Shown here: one piece after another, positions 36,751 to 45,001 of the stretch
Position numbering within the stretch: the first letter of the stretch is position 1
How the letters are laid out: the number at the start of each line of letters is the position of its first letter
From: PALSA-612 sp963711315
GTDB taxonomy: Bacteria > Actinomycetota > Thermoleophilia > Gaiellales > Gaiellaceae
Assembly (NCBI GenBank): GCA_963711315.1
Contig: CAVQDQ010000004.1
Span: 434,001-498,000, forward strand
Reading direction: 5' to 3'
Length of the DNA stretch: 64,000 nt
The notes under the pieces: model-generated
The model's input: only the letters and a program-made list of their open reading frames with translations
What the model was told of the DNA's origin: nothing
Databases searched by the model: none
Made by a program: the position numbers and the translations under genes

Positions 36751-37599
36751 ATGCGCGTCGCAGTTGCCCAGATCGAGCCGGAGATCGGCGAGAAGGAGCG
36801 AAACCTCGAGGCCTGCCTGGCTCGCCTGGAGGAGGCAGCGGCTGCTGGGGCGACACTGCTCGTGCTGCCCGAGTGCGCGATCCCCGGCTACATGTTCGGG
36901 AGCATCGACGAGGCGATGCCGTACGCGGAGGAAATCCCCGGCCCGTCGAGCGGGGCGCTCGAGGACGCCTGCCGGCGGCTCGGCATGCACGCTGCCTGCG
37001 GGCTGCTCGAGCGTGACGGCGACGTCCTGCACAACGCCGCCGTCCTCGTCGGGCCCGAAGGCCTCGTGGGCACGTACCGGAAGTCGCACCTGCCGTTCCT
37101 CGGCGTCGACCGGTTCGTGACGCCCGGCGACGAGCTCGCCGTGTGGGACACTCCTCTCGGACGTATCGGCGTGGAGATCTGCTACGACCTCCGCTTCCCG
37201 GAGGTGACGAGGTCGCTTGCGCTGCAGGGAGCAGACATCGTCGTGCACCCGACGAACTTCCCAATGGCGGCGAGGATCCAGACGGAGCTGATCACCGTCG
37301 CCCGCGCGGCCGAGAACCGGATCTTCCTGCTCACGGCCAATCGCGTCGGGAAGGAGCGCTGGGCAGAGTTCTGCGGCTGGAGTCAGATCGTCGACCCGTA
37401 CGGCGTCCGTCTCGCAGAGGCCGGTCAGGAAGAGGAGGCGCTGCTCGTCGCGGACATCGACGTCGAGAAGGCGCGCGACAAGGATTACGTCGTCCCGGGC
37501 GAGTACGAGCTCTACCTCTTCGGTCACCGTCGGCCGGAGCTCTACGGCGACCTGGTCGCCGAGACCAAACTGGCGGCGATGCAGACGACGTCCGGCTAG
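36751..37599 (+). CDS. Carbon-nitrogen hydrolase (nitrilase superfamily)
   Basis: A 282-residue C-N hydrolase with the full triad: E41 (VLPECAIPGY), K111 (TYRKSHLPF) and C144 (GVEICYDLRFPE). Other blocks: ADIVVHPTNFPMAARIQTE and FCGWSQIVDPYGVRLAEAG. Members hydrolyse N-carbamoyl amino acids, ureidopropionate or omega-amides. With PuuE and RidA in the same operon, an N-carbamoyl or amide product is the likely target. The start ATG 36751 follows AAGGAGGAG. Last gene of the operon; its stop overlaps the convergent secreted-protein gene by four bases. Confidence 0.9.
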   Translation: MRVAVAQIEPEIGEKERNLEACLARLEEAAAAGATLLVLPECAIPGYMFGSIDEAMPYAEEIPGPSSGALEDACRRLGMHAACGLLERDGDVLHNAAVLVGPEGLVGTYRKSHLPFLGVDRFVTPGDELAVWDTPLGRIGVEICYDLRFPEVTRSLALQGADIVVHPTNFPMAARIQTELITVARAAENRIFLLTANRVGKERWAEFCGWSQIVDPYGVRLAEAGQEEEALLVADIDVEKARDKDYVVPGEYELYLFGHRRPELYGDLVAETKLAAMQTTSG

Positions 37600-38009
37600 G
37601 CCGCGAGCGGCGGCAGGAGCTGCACCTGTTCGCCAGGCGCGAGGCAGGGCACCTCGCTCATGACGTGGGGATGGCGCACCGCCATCTCGGACCCATCCGG
37701 TAGCCGCAGTCGGTTGAGACAGTGCGACATGCCCGTAGTGTCTGGCTGACACTGCTCGTCGGAGAGCACCGTTGCCGACGTGACGCCGGTCGGCATCGTT
37801 CCGCTGACGAGCCTTGCATGGAGACCGTCGAAGCTCGACGGTGCAGGCATGGTGAAAGAGAGCTCCACGCGACGGGTTGTCGGAAGGGCCGTGCCATGGG
37901 AATCAGTTGCGCCCCCATGCGACAAAAGGAGCTGCTGACCGATGAGCCCCGCAGCTGCCAGCACGACAAGCCCGGAGAGGGCAGCAGCTAGGGTCACGCG
38001 TCTAGGCAC
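37596..38009 (-). CDS. Secreted or membrane-anchored hypothetical protein
   Basis: A 137-residue protein starting VPRRVTLAAALSGLVVLAAAG (GTG 38009), a basic then hydrophobic N terminus of signal-anchor type, followed by a soluble part RRVELSFTMPAPSSFDGLH, SDEQCQPDTTGMSHCLNRL with two cysteines that could form a disulfide, and VQLLPPLAA at the end. I do not recognise a family. Upstream in-frame sequence to 38129 is open, but no better start is present. Convergent with the nitrilase gene. Confidence 0.6.
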   Translation of the reverse strand: MPRRVTLAAALSGLVVLAAAGLIGQQLLLSHGGATDSHGTALPTTRRVELSFTMPAPSSFDGLHARLVSGTMPTGVTSATVLSDEQCQPDTTGMSHCLNRLRLPDGSEMAVRHPHVMSEVPCLAPGEQVQLLPPLAA

Positions 38010-38094
38010 GGGTGATGTATGCCAGCCCCGGCCGCGTAAGGTCATCCGGGAAAACCCTGATGGTTCCTGCGGACGCCCCGCGCCGCGCTGACGG

Positions 38095-38928
38095 CTAGCC
38101 GTCCCCGAGCGCCTGCGTGAAGAACTCACTCACGATGCGGACCGCGACGGCGGGGCACTCGATCAGGTCGGCGTGACCGATGTCGGGGAACTCGTGCGTC
38201 GTGATGTGGTCGTTCATGTCCGCCATTTGCCGCGCTCCGAGGCCCGACGGCGCCAGCTCTGGCGGGCAGAGGATGTCGTAGGTGCCGTTCGTCATCAGCA
38301 GCGGCACGGAGATCTGCGGCACGAGCGGCGTCAGGTCCATCTCCTCCATGGCGATGCAGGCCTGGCGCACCGTGTAGGGATCGTTCCATCCGATCACTGT
38401 GCGGACCAGCTCGAAGGTGTCCTTGCCCTCCTCGCTCTCGAGGAACTTCGGGCCGACGGCCTGCGTCGTCACGTGGTCGGAGAAGTCGTCCCAGGGCATG
38501 GACTCGGCCATGCGCCGCCAGACGCGGAACAGGGTCTTGCGGTAGACGTCCGGTTTCGCGAAGGCGACGTCGGCGCAGGCGGCGATCGTACGCTCGCCGT
38601 GCTTCGCGGCGAAGGCGACGGCGATCATGCCGCCCATGGACGTGCCGTGAACGAGCACGCGGTCGAGCGCGAGCGCGTCGAGCAACGCTGCACCGTCGTC
38701 GGCCCAGCCCTCGATCGTGAACTGCTCGTGCGGGTGGTCGGAGGCGCCGTAGCCCCGCGCGTCGAAGGCCAGGAGCCGGAACCCCTCCGCCTGGAAGCCC
38801 TCGTTGACCGCGCCGAAGTTATGACGGCCGAAGAGCCCGCCGCCGAACTGGAGGATCGTGGGATCGTCCTCCGCCCCGAGGAACTCGTAGTAGAGGCGGG
38901 TCTCGTCGGCGATTCGGGCGTACGGCAC
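38095..38928 (-). CDS. Alpha/beta-fold hydrolase
   Basis: A 277-residue hydrolase: PYARIADETRLYYEFLG, TILQFGGGLFGRHNFG (oxyanion), AFDARGYGASDHPHEQFT, nucleophile VLVHGTSMGGMIAVAF, acid MTNGTYDILCPPELAP and histidine FPDIGHADLIECPAVA. The start GTG 38928 fits the fold; an ATG at 38991 would overlap the divergent gene's start. It resembles the 8339 hydrolase (both have HGTSMGGMIA), suggesting paralogues. Substrate unknown. Confidence 0.85.
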   Translation of the reverse strand: MPYARIADETRLYYEFLGAEDDPTILQFGGGLFGRHNFGAVNEGFQAEGFRLLAFDARGYGASDHPHEQFTIEGWADDGAALLDALALDRVLVHGTSMGGMIAVAFAAKHGERTIAACADVAFAKPDVYRKTLFRVWRRMAESMPWDDFSDHVTTQAVGPKFLESEEGKDTFELVRTVIGWNDPYTVRQACIAMEEMDLTPLVPQISVPLLMTNGTYDILCPPELAPSGLGARQMADMNDHITTHEFPDIGHADLIECPAVAVRIVSEFFTQALGDG

Positions 38929-38990
38929 GGAGCCAGAAAGTCTGACACCATCAGGCTTCCTGCGCGATGATCTCCAAGGGAGGAACAGCA

Positions 38991-39392
38991 ATGGCTACGT
39001 CAGCCGCCACCCGCACGCGTGAGGCCTTGGCCGCGGCGCCTCAGACGTACTTCGACGCCGTCGACGCAATGGACGTCGACGCCGTGCTAGCGCACTTCGC
39101 AGACGACGCGACGCTCACGGTGCAGACCGACCACGCGACGTTCGCCGGCGCGGACGAGATCCGCCGGATGTTCGCGGACTTCTTTGCGGCGTCGAACACG
39201 ATCCGGCACGAGATCCTCAACATCGTGGTCGAGGAGGCCGCGGGCAAGGTCGCGACCGAGCAGAGCTACGTCGGCGAGCTGAAGGACGGCACGGTGAACG
39301 ACATGCACAACTGCAACTTCTTCGACTTCGACGCGGACGGGCGCTTCAAGAGAGTGTTCATCTGGATGGCCGGCACGAGCCCGCTGAAGTAG
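38991..39392 (+). CDS. SnoaL/NTF2-like (ketosteroid isomerase fold) protein
   Basis: A 133-residue NTF2-fold protein: PQTYFDAVDAMDVDAVLAHF, DDATLTVQTDHATFAGADEI, RRMFADFFAASNTIRHEIL and GTVNDMHNCNFFDFDADGRF. ATG 38991 follows AAGGAGGAAC. These folds bind small hydrophobic ligands or catalyse isomerisation; the aspartate/histidine pair typical of catalysis is not obvious. It is divergent from the alpha/beta hydrolase with a 62-base gap. Confidence 0.75.
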   Translation: MATSAATRTREALAAAPQTYFDAVDAMDVDAVLAHFADDATLTVQTDHATFAGADEIRRMFADFFAASNTIRHEILNIVVEEAAGKVATEQSYVGELKDGTVNDMHNCNFFDFDADGRFKRVFIWMAGTSPLK

Positions 39393-39416
39393 CGCGGACG
39401 ATGGAGGATCGGTTGC

Positions 39417-39608
39417 CTAGTCCCACTTCTTGCCGACGCTGCCCCAGTCGACGTCGCTGGGCTGCCACTCGGTGTTGATCAACGACATCAGCCGCTCCAG
39501 CCTCCTCGAGCCGCAGCTTGGGCACGGCGGCGCGGGCTTGTCGGAGGTCGAGAGGTACTCCTCGAACCGCTCCTCGCACTTCTCACACCGGTACTCGTAG
39601 ATCGGCAT
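39417..39608 (-). CDS. FmdB-family zinc ribbon protein
   Basis: A 63-residue zinc ribbon opening MPIYEYRCEKCEERFEEYL with a second pair of cysteines in PPCPSCGSRRLERL. FmdB-type ribbons are often next to amide-hydrolase genes and are thought to be regulators or zinc donors. The ATG at 39608 shares the palindrome CATG with the start of the plus-strand GatC-like gene. TAGACT ends eight bases upstream of the ATG, consistent with a leaderless transcript. Confidence 0.88.
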   Translation of the reverse strand: MPIYEYRCEKCEERFEEYLSTSDKPAPPCPSCGSRRLERLMSLINTEWQPSDVDWGSVGKKWD

Positions 39609-39780
39609 GGGCGCAGAGTCTAGCCCGGTCCCCGACGTCGAGCAGCTGCGGGCGCTGGCCGCTGCCCAGGGCGTCTTCCCGGAGGATGACGACCTCGAGG
39701 GGGTCATGGGCTTCCTCTCGCGAATCCTGCCTGCGCTCCGCGAGCTGGAGGAGCGACTGCCTGAGGAAGCGACGCCGTGA
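39607..39780 (+). CDS. Small GatC/AtzG-like protein, putative amidase partner subunit
   Basis: A 57-residue protein: MGAESSPVPDVEQLRALAAA, then PEDDDLEGVMGFLSRILPAL and RELEERLPEEATP. Short acidic two-helix proteins placed directly before an amidase gene are typical of GatC and of AtzG, which forms a complex with the amidase AtzE. The stop overlaps the amidase start (GTGA at 39777), the usual signature of a subunit pair. Its ATG overlaps the ATG of the divergent zinc ribbon gene within CATG, so transcription or translation of the two may interfere. Family assignment rests on size, helices and position; sequence similarity cannot be tested here. Confidence 0.6.
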   Translation: MGAESSPVPDVEQLRALAAAQGVFPEDDDLEGVMGFLSRILPALRELEERLPEEATP

Positions 39781-40958
39781 CGCTCGACCCGTTCAATGCA
39801 TTCCTCCACCTCGATCCTCAGCCGGGCGACGATGGCCCGGTAATCGCCGTGAAGGACGTGATCGACGTGGCGGGCATGCCGACGACGGCCGCCTCGAGGG
39901 TGCTCCATCGAATGCCTGACGAGGACGCCGAGTGTGTCGCGCGCCTGCGGGCGGCCGGCGCGACGATTGCCGGCAAGCTGAACACCCACGAGTTCGCCTT
40001 CGGTGCGACCACCACGAGTCCGCACTTCGGCCCGGCGCTCAACCCCTGGAATCCCGAGCACATCTGTGGGGGATCGAGCGGAGGCAGCGGCGCCGCCGTC
40101 GCCGCCGGCCTCGTCGATGCCTCCCTCGGCACCGACACCGCAGGCTCCGTGCGGATTCCCGCCGCCTTCTGCGGGGTGACGGGTATGCGGCCGAGCTGGG
40201 GCCTCGTCCCGACGCGTGGCGTCGTGCCGACGGCCTGGTCGCTCGACACGGTCGGCCCGCTGGCCTGGAGCGCGGCGGAGTGCGAGCGGCTGCTCGAAAC
40301 GATGGCGGGGCAGTCGCTCGGGAATCGAGACGCGGGTGACGACTTCCGCGTGGGCGTGCTCACGAGGCTGTTCGAGGACGCCGACCCAGCGGTGGCCACG
40401 GTTTGCGAGTCCGCGCTCGCCGAGTTGCCGGGTGAGAGGGAGTCGGTCGCGCTGCCGCTCCACGAGGAGCTGTCGACCATCACGCAGCTGGTCATGCTCC
40501 CGGAGGCCGCGAGCGCCCACCTCCACTGGCTCCGCACCAAGCTGGCCGACTACGGCGCCGACGTCCGTGCACGGCTGCTGGCCGGCCTGCTGCTGCCGTC
40601 GACCGCCTACATCACGGGCTTGCGTGCGCGTCGCTGGGCGCGTGCCGAGTACGAGCGTGCGCTGGGCGACTATGACCTCCTCGTGGCACCGGCCATGCCG
40701 ATCACGGCGCCGCGACTGGATGCGATACCCGAGGACTATCGCCTGATGCTCATGCCCTACAACTCGCCGGCCGCGCTGTTCGGGCTGCCGGCGCTCAGCG
40801 TTCCCTGTGGCTTCGTAGACGGCCTGCCGGTCGCGCTGTCTCTGATCGGCCGCCGGGGAGAGGACTGCAGACCGCTAGCCGCCGCGAAGGCGTTCCAGCA
40901 GGCGACTGATTGGCACGCACAGCGTCCGGAGCGGGCGCTTGCACGTGTTGCCGGTTGA
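39777..40958 (+). CDS. Amidase-signature enzyme (AtzE/GatA-like)
   Basis: A 393-residue amidase with the Ser-cisSer-Lys centre: lysine in VIAVKDVIDVAGMPTTAAS, cis-serine in CGGSSGGSGAAVAAGLVD and nucleophile in LGTDTAGSVRIPAAFCG. It is shorter than GatA and lacks a C-terminal extension. GTG 39777 overlaps the GatC-like gene. It would hydrolyse a small amide, such as 1-carboxybiuret-like, allophanate-like or a ring-opened imide. The next gene cluster begins with its own promoter inside and after the stop, so the dihydropyrimidinase may be separately controlled. Confidence 0.88.
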   Translation: MTLDPFNAFLHLDPQPGDDGPVIAVKDVIDVAGMPTTAASRVLHRMPDEDAECVARLRAAGATIAGKLNTHEFAFGATTTSPHFGPALNPWNPEHICGGSSGGSGAAVAAGLVDASLGTDTAGSVRIPAAFCGVTGMRPSWGLVPTRGVVPTAWSLDTVGPLAWSAAECERLLETMAGQSLGNRDAGDDFRVGVLTRLFEDADPAVATVCESALAELPGERESVALPLHEELSTITQLVMLPEAASAHLHWLRTKLADYGADVRARLLAGLLLPSTAYITGLRARRWARAEYERALGDYDLLVAPAMPITAPRLDAIPEDYRLMLMPYNSPAALFGLPALSVPCGFVDGLPVALSLIGRRGEDCRPLAAAKAFQQATDWHAQRPERALARVAG

Positions 40959-40983
40959 CCGGGCCGGGAGACGGTTGTATACA
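40955..40983 (+). promoter_or_regulatory. Sigma70-like promoter of the dihydropyrimidinase operon
   Basis: TTGACC (40955-40960), a 17-base spacer and TATACA (40978-40983). The -35 box overlaps the amidase stop codon, and transcription would start about 25 bases ahead of the ATG at 41018, which has a GGGGTGGGAG ribosome site. Confidence 0.6.
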
Positions 40984-40986
40984 ACC
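40973..40986. promoter_or_regulatory. Perfect 14-base palindrome over the -10 box (GntR-type operator)
   Basis: GGTTGTATACAACC is its own reverse complement and covers the TATACA -10 element, a repressor position. The inner TTGTATACAA fits the TnGTnnACnA pattern of FadR-class GntR sites; the GntR gene at 31187 is a candidate binder. Confidence 0.6.
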
Positions 40987-41017
40987 AGCGGACTCTTCGG
41001 AAAGGGGTGGGAGCACC

Positions 41018-42433
41018 ATGTCCGTTCTCATCAAGGGCGGCCGCATCATCACGGCGGCCGACGACTACAGCGGGGACATCTTCGTCGACAACGGCTCGGT
41101 CACGCTGATCGGCGAGTCGCTCGACGTCGTTGCCGACAAGGTGATCGACGCCAGCGGGAAGTACGTGATCCCCGGTGCGATCGACCCGCATACGCACATC
41201 GAGATGTTCTTCGGCGGCACGACGACGTGCGACGACTTCACGTCCGGCACTACGTCGGCGGCGTTCGGCGGCACAACGACGATCGTCGACTTCTGTATGC
41301 AGACACCGGGCGACACGTTCGCCCAGGCCCTCGAGAAGTACCACGAGAAGATCGAGCGCTGTAAGCCGGTGATCGACGTCGGCTTCCACATAGGCGTCAC
41401 CGACCTGCATACCGGCGGCACGCTCGAGGACCTTGCCAAGCTGCCGGACGAGGGCGTCACGTCCTACAAGCTCTTCATGGCCTACAAGGGCGCCGTCATG
41501 GTCGACGACGACACGCTCTTCCGGACGATGCTGAATGCGGCCGACTCCGGTGCGCTCGTCATGGTGCACGCCGAGAACGGCGACGCCATCGACCTCATCG
41601 TCAAGAAGGCTGTCGCCGAGGGGAAGACTGAGCCCATCTGGCATGCGCGGACCCGGCCGATGGAGACGGAGGCGGAGGCGACGAACCGTGCAGCCCAGCT
41701 CGCGCACGTCGCGGGCTGCCCGCTCTACGTCGTCCACGTGTCGTGCCAGCCGGCGGTGGAGCCCATCCAGCTCGCGCGCGAGAAGGGCTGGGACGTATGG
41801 GGCGAGACGTGCACGCAGTACCTGTTCGTCGACGAGAGCGCGCTCGACCAGCCCGGCTTCGAGGGCGGGAAGTACATCTACACGCCCCCGCCGCGCCCGA
41901 AGGAGCACCAAGAGCATCTCTGGAAGGCGCTCCAGTCGGACGCTCTCTCGGCGGTCTCGACCGACCACTGCCCGTTCAACTGGCCCGACCAGAAGGGGAT
42001 CAACGGCCAGGAGTTCCAGGTCGTGCCGAACGGCGGCCCCGGGATCGAGAACAGGCTCCACATGCTCCACCACTTCGGCGTGCGTGAGGGGCGGATCACG
42101 CTCAACCGCTTCGTCGAGCTGACGTCGACCAACATCGCGAAGCTCTTCGGCCTCTACCCGCGCAAGGGGACGATCGCCCCGGGCTCCGACGCCGACATCG
42201 TCGTCTGGGATCCCGAGAAGGAGCTCACGATCTCGGCAGAGACGAACCACTCGAACGTCAACTACAACCTCTTCGAGGGGACGCAGGTGCGCGGGGCGCC
42301 TGAGGTCGTGCTCGTGCGCGGCCAGGTGATCGTCGAGGGCGACGAGCTCGTCGCGCAGCCGGGCGCCGGCCAGTTCGTCAAGCGGGCACGCTTCGGCGAG
42401 GAGTTGCTGCCGCAGGCGAAGGCGGTCGCGTAG
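41018..42433 (+). CDS. hydA: Dihydropyrimidinase / D-hydantoinase (cyclic imidase)
   Basis: A 471-residue amidohydrolase: MSVLIKGGRIITAADDYSGD, PGAIDPHTHIEMFFGG with H58 and H60, the carbamylated lysine in TSYKLFMAYKGAVM, HAENGDAIDLI and VVHVSCQPAV as further zinc ligands, and VSTDHCPFNWPDQK with the catalytic aspartate. It opens dihydrouracil, 5-substituted hydantoins and, in many members, cyclic imides such as maleimide and succinimide. It leads an operon with an isochorismatase-fold amidase and a tartrate/D-malate-type dehydrogenase, which favours the imidase reading. Transcribed from the promoter at 40955. Confidence 0.92.
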   Translation: MSVLIKGGRIITAADDYSGDIFVDNGSVTLIGESLDVVADKVIDASGKYVIPGAIDPHTHIEMFFGGTTTCDDFTSGTTSAAFGGTTTIVDFCMQTPGDTFAQALEKYHEKIERCKPVIDVGFHIGVTDLHTGGTLEDLAKLPDEGVTSYKLFMAYKGAVMVDDDTLFRTMLNAADSGALVMVHAENGDAIDLIVKKAVAEGKTEPIWHARTRPMETEAEATNRAAQLAHVAGCPLYVVHVSCQPAVEPIQLAREKGWDVWGETCTQYLFVDESALDQPGFEGGKYIYTPPPRPKEHQEHLWKALQSDALSAVSTDHCPFNWPDQKGINGQEFQVVPNGGPGIENRLHMLHHFGVREGRITLNRFVELTSTNIAKLFGLYPRKGTIAPGSDADIVVWDPEKELTISAETNHSNVNYNLFEGTQVRGAPEVVLVRGQVIVEGDELVAQPGAGQFVKRARFGEELLPQAKAVA

Positions 42434-42435
42434 CC

Positions 42436-43086
42436 GTGTCCGACGAGCAAGCGCGAGAGGTCTACGCGAAGGCGAGGCTGGGCGAGAGCATCACCATGGG
42501 CTCTCGCCCAGCCGTGCTCGTCGTCGACTTCTCCTGCGGCTTCACGGATCCCGAGTGCGATCTGGGCTCCGACCTCACGGCGGAGGTGGAGGCGACGAAA
42601 CGGCTACTCGACGCCGCCCGTGACAAGGGTCTGCCGGTGATCTTCACGACCATCGGCTTCGAGGAGAGCCTCAAGGACGGCGGGCTGTGGCTCCAGAAAG
42701 TGCCGTCGCTGGGGGACCTCCAGCTCGGCGGCCGCTGGGTCGAGATCGACCCCCGGCTCGAGCGGCGTCCCGACGAGACGGTGATCATGAAGAAAGTGGC
42801 GTCCGCGTTCTTCGGGACGAACCTCGCCTCGGTGCTGATCTCGCAGGGCATCGACTCGGTGATCCTCTGCGGGGCGACGACGAGCGGCTGCATCCGTGCG
42901 ACGGCCATCGACCTCCTCCAGTACGGGTTTCCGACGCTCGTGCCGCGCGAGTGCGTTGGCGACCGGGTGCAGGCCCCGCACGAGGCGAACCTCTTCGACA
43001 TCCAGGCGAAGTACGCGGACGTCGTCCCGCTGGAGGAGGCGCTCACCTACGTCGAGAGCGTGGCTGCGGTCGGCGCTCCCGCGTGA
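42436..43086 (+). CDS. Isochorismatase-fold amidohydrolase (maleamate / N-carbamoylsarcosine amidase type)
   Basis: A 216-residue cysteine hydrolase, paralogue of the one at 3247. Triad D31 (VLVVDFSCGFTDPE), lysine at about 119 (MKKVASAFFGT) and C152 (GATTSGCIRATAIDLLQ). The shared GGRWVEIDPR and GFTDPE stretches tie the two together. GTG 42436 is two bases after the hydantoinase stop. If the hydantoinase opens a cyclic imide to a half-amide, this enzyme would release ammonia and leave a dicarboxylate; if it opens a hydantoin, it would cut the N-carbamoyl product. The next gene, a malate-type dehydrogenase, favours the first. Confidence 0.85.
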   Translation: MSDEQAREVYAKARLGESITMGSRPAVLVVDFSCGFTDPECDLGSDLTAEVEATKRLLDAARDKGLPVIFTTIGFEESLKDGGLWLQKVPSLGDLQLGGRWVEIDPRLERRPDETVIMKKVASAFFGTNLASVLISQGIDSVILCGATTSGCIRATAIDLLQYGFPTLVPRECVGDRVQAPHEANLFDIQAKYADVVPLEEALTYVESVAAVGAPA

Positions 43087-44135
43087 CGCACACGATCGCG
43101 GTCCTTCCGGGCGACGGGGTCGGCCCGGAGGTGATCGCCGAGGCGAGGAAGGCGGTGGACGCGCTGGGGCTGCCCCTGGCGTGGACGGAGCTCCCGTGGG
43201 GCTCGGCCTGGTATCGGGAGCACGAGCGGATGATGCCCGAGGACGCGCTGGACACCTTGCGCGGGCACGATGCCGTGTTGCTGGGCGCCATGGGGGATCC
43301 GTCGGTGCCCGATCACGTCGCGCTGTGGGACACGATTCTCGAGATCCGGCAGGGGCTCGACCTGTGGGCGAACCTCCGTCCGTGCCGCCTGCTGGCAGGG
43401 ATTCCGACTCCGCTCGCACGTAGGAGCCCCGACGACGTGGACTTCCTCGTCGTGCGCGAGAACACCGAAGGCGAGTACGCGGGCGTCGGCGGCCGCTCGC
43501 ACCGCGGCCTCGACTCGGAGGTGGCCCTGGAGACGAGCGTCTTCACGCGTAGCGGCGTTAAACGTGTCGTCCGCTACGCCTTCGAGGTCGCGGCTTCCCG
43601 CCGCGGAACGCTGACGAGCGCGACGAAGTCGAACGCGTCGCGCTACGGCTACGTGCTCTGGGACGAGGTGGTGGAGGAGACGGCGTCGGAATTCGGCGGC
43701 GTACGCGTCGAGCGGGTGCTCGTGGACGCGCTCGCCGCCCGCATGGTGCGCGACCCGGCCAGTCTCGATGTCGTCGTCGCTTCGAACCTGTTCGGCGACA
43801 TCCTCACGGACCTCGCGGCCGCGATGCAGGGCGGCATGGGTATGGCCGCGAGCGCAAACCTCGCGCCGGGGGTCGCCGCGCCGGGCGTGTTCGAGCCCGT
43901 GCACGGCTCGGCGCCGGACATCGCCGGCCAGGGGGTTGCGAACCCCGCCGGTGCGATCTGGAGCGCGTCGCTCATGCTCGAGCACCTTGGGGAGGACGAC
44001 GCAGCGGCGCGCATCATGGGTGCGCTGGAGAAAGTTTGCGCGGAAGGCCCGAGAACGCGCGACGTCGGAGGAGCGGCCACGACGGCCGAGGTCGGCGATG
44101 CGGTCGTTGACGCCGTCAACGCGTTGCGCCGATGA
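43083..44135 (+). CDS. Tartrate/D-malate dehydrogenase (TtuC/DmlA-like, isopropylmalate dehydrogenase family)
   Basis: A 350-residue decarboxylating dehydrogenase starting VTHTIAVLPGDGVGPEVIAE (GTG 43083, GTGA overlap). Blocks: NLRPCRLLAGIPTPLA, DFLVVRENTEGEYAGVGGRS (nicotinamide contact), ETSVFTRSGVKRVVRYAFE, TLTSATKSNASRYGYVLWDE (catalytic lysine) and VVASNLFGDILTDLAAAMQGG (metal aspartates). The NLRPxRLxxGxPxPL and WDE features match the tartrate/D-malate branch more than leucine-type LeuB. It would convert D-malate to pyruvate and CO2 with NAD. It overlaps the convergent EamA gene by 20 bases. Confidence 0.82.
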   Translation: MTHTIAVLPGDGVGPEVIAEARKAVDALGLPLAWTELPWGSAWYREHERMMPEDALDTLRGHDAVLLGAMGDPSVPDHVALWDTILEIRQGLDLWANLRPCRLLAGIPTPLARRSPDDVDFLVVRENTEGEYAGVGGRSHRGLDSEVALETSVFTRSGVKRVVRYAFEVAASRRGTLTSATKSNASRYGYVLWDEVVEETASEFGGVRVERVLVDALAARMVRDPASLDVVVASNLFGDILTDLAAAMQGGMGMAASANLAPGVAAPGVFEPVHGSAPDIAGQGVANPAGAIWSASLMLEHLGEDDAAARIMGALEKVCAEGPRTRDVGGAATTAEVGDAVVDAVNALRR

Positions 44136-44985
44136 TGACGGCGCCCGCGACGACGAGGACACTCGCCAAAACCGTCCGGCGGCCGATCATCTCCCCGCGG
44201 CCGATGAGCAGTGCCGCGAAGACCACGCCCCAGAGTGACTGCGTCGCGTTGAGCGGCGCGACCACCGTGACCGGTCCCCGGTCGAGCGCGGCGACGATCG
44301 ACGCGTAGGCCAGGCCGAGCGCGACCCCCGCCGGGGCGAACGCAGGAGTCGAGTGTCGTAGCTCGGCTCCCAGGCCCGCGCGGCGCCGGGCGACTACCCA
44401 GCCGAGCGTGAAGAGTGTCGCGCCCAGGAGCGTCGCCGTCGTCGCGGCGAGGATGGGCGGATCGGAGTCTTCGGCGGCCCAGCGCACGACGTTGTCGCGG
44501 ACGCCAAAGAGCGCGGCGCACGCGATCGCGAGCACTGCGCCGAGCACGTGCCAGTCCTCGGGTCGCGCCCGTTCGCGGGCAAGAGCCATTCCTCCCGCTA
44601 CCACGAGCAGCGTGCCGGCGACAAGGCCCGCACGAACGGGCTCGCCGAGCAAGCTGACTGCCAGGAGCGCAGAGAAGAGCGGCGCGGTGCCTATGAGGAT
44701 CGCGGTACGCGACGCCCCCGTCCGTCGCACGGCCTCGGTGAACGAAAACCTGTGTGAGGCCAGGCACCAGCAGTCCGATCAGGAAGAAGGGCCACAGGGC
44801 CTGGTCCGAAAGACTCGAGAGCTGGCCGCCGCCGCGGTGATGGGGAGCACGACGGCGAACGCGGTCGCGGTGATGGCAAGGGCGCCCACCTCCGGGTCTC
44901 GCCCCCGGCGCAAACCGAAGCGCACGGTAACCGCGAGCAGCCCAAAGAGAGCCCCCGCAAGCGCCCCGAAGAAGATTGCGGCCAG
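44116..44985 (-). CDS. EamA/DMT-family transporter, frameshifted
   Basis: A ten-helix drug/metabolite transporter reconstructed from three frames: AAIFFGALAGALFGLLAVTV, ALAITATAFAVVLPITAAAA, then LSDQALWPFFLIGLLVPGL, and from 44730 the intact part RTGASRTAILIGTAPLFSAL, LVVAGGMALARERARPED, TVVAPLNATQSLWGVVFAAL and VLVVAGAVIIGATR. Two shifts are needed near 44740 and 44815. No standard start codon was found for the first block (TAG-TAC-CTG precedes it), so an additional error near 44985 is likely. It may export or import a metabolite of the flanking pathway. Confidence 0.7.
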
Positions 44986-45001
44986 GTACTACGCTCCGCT
45001 C

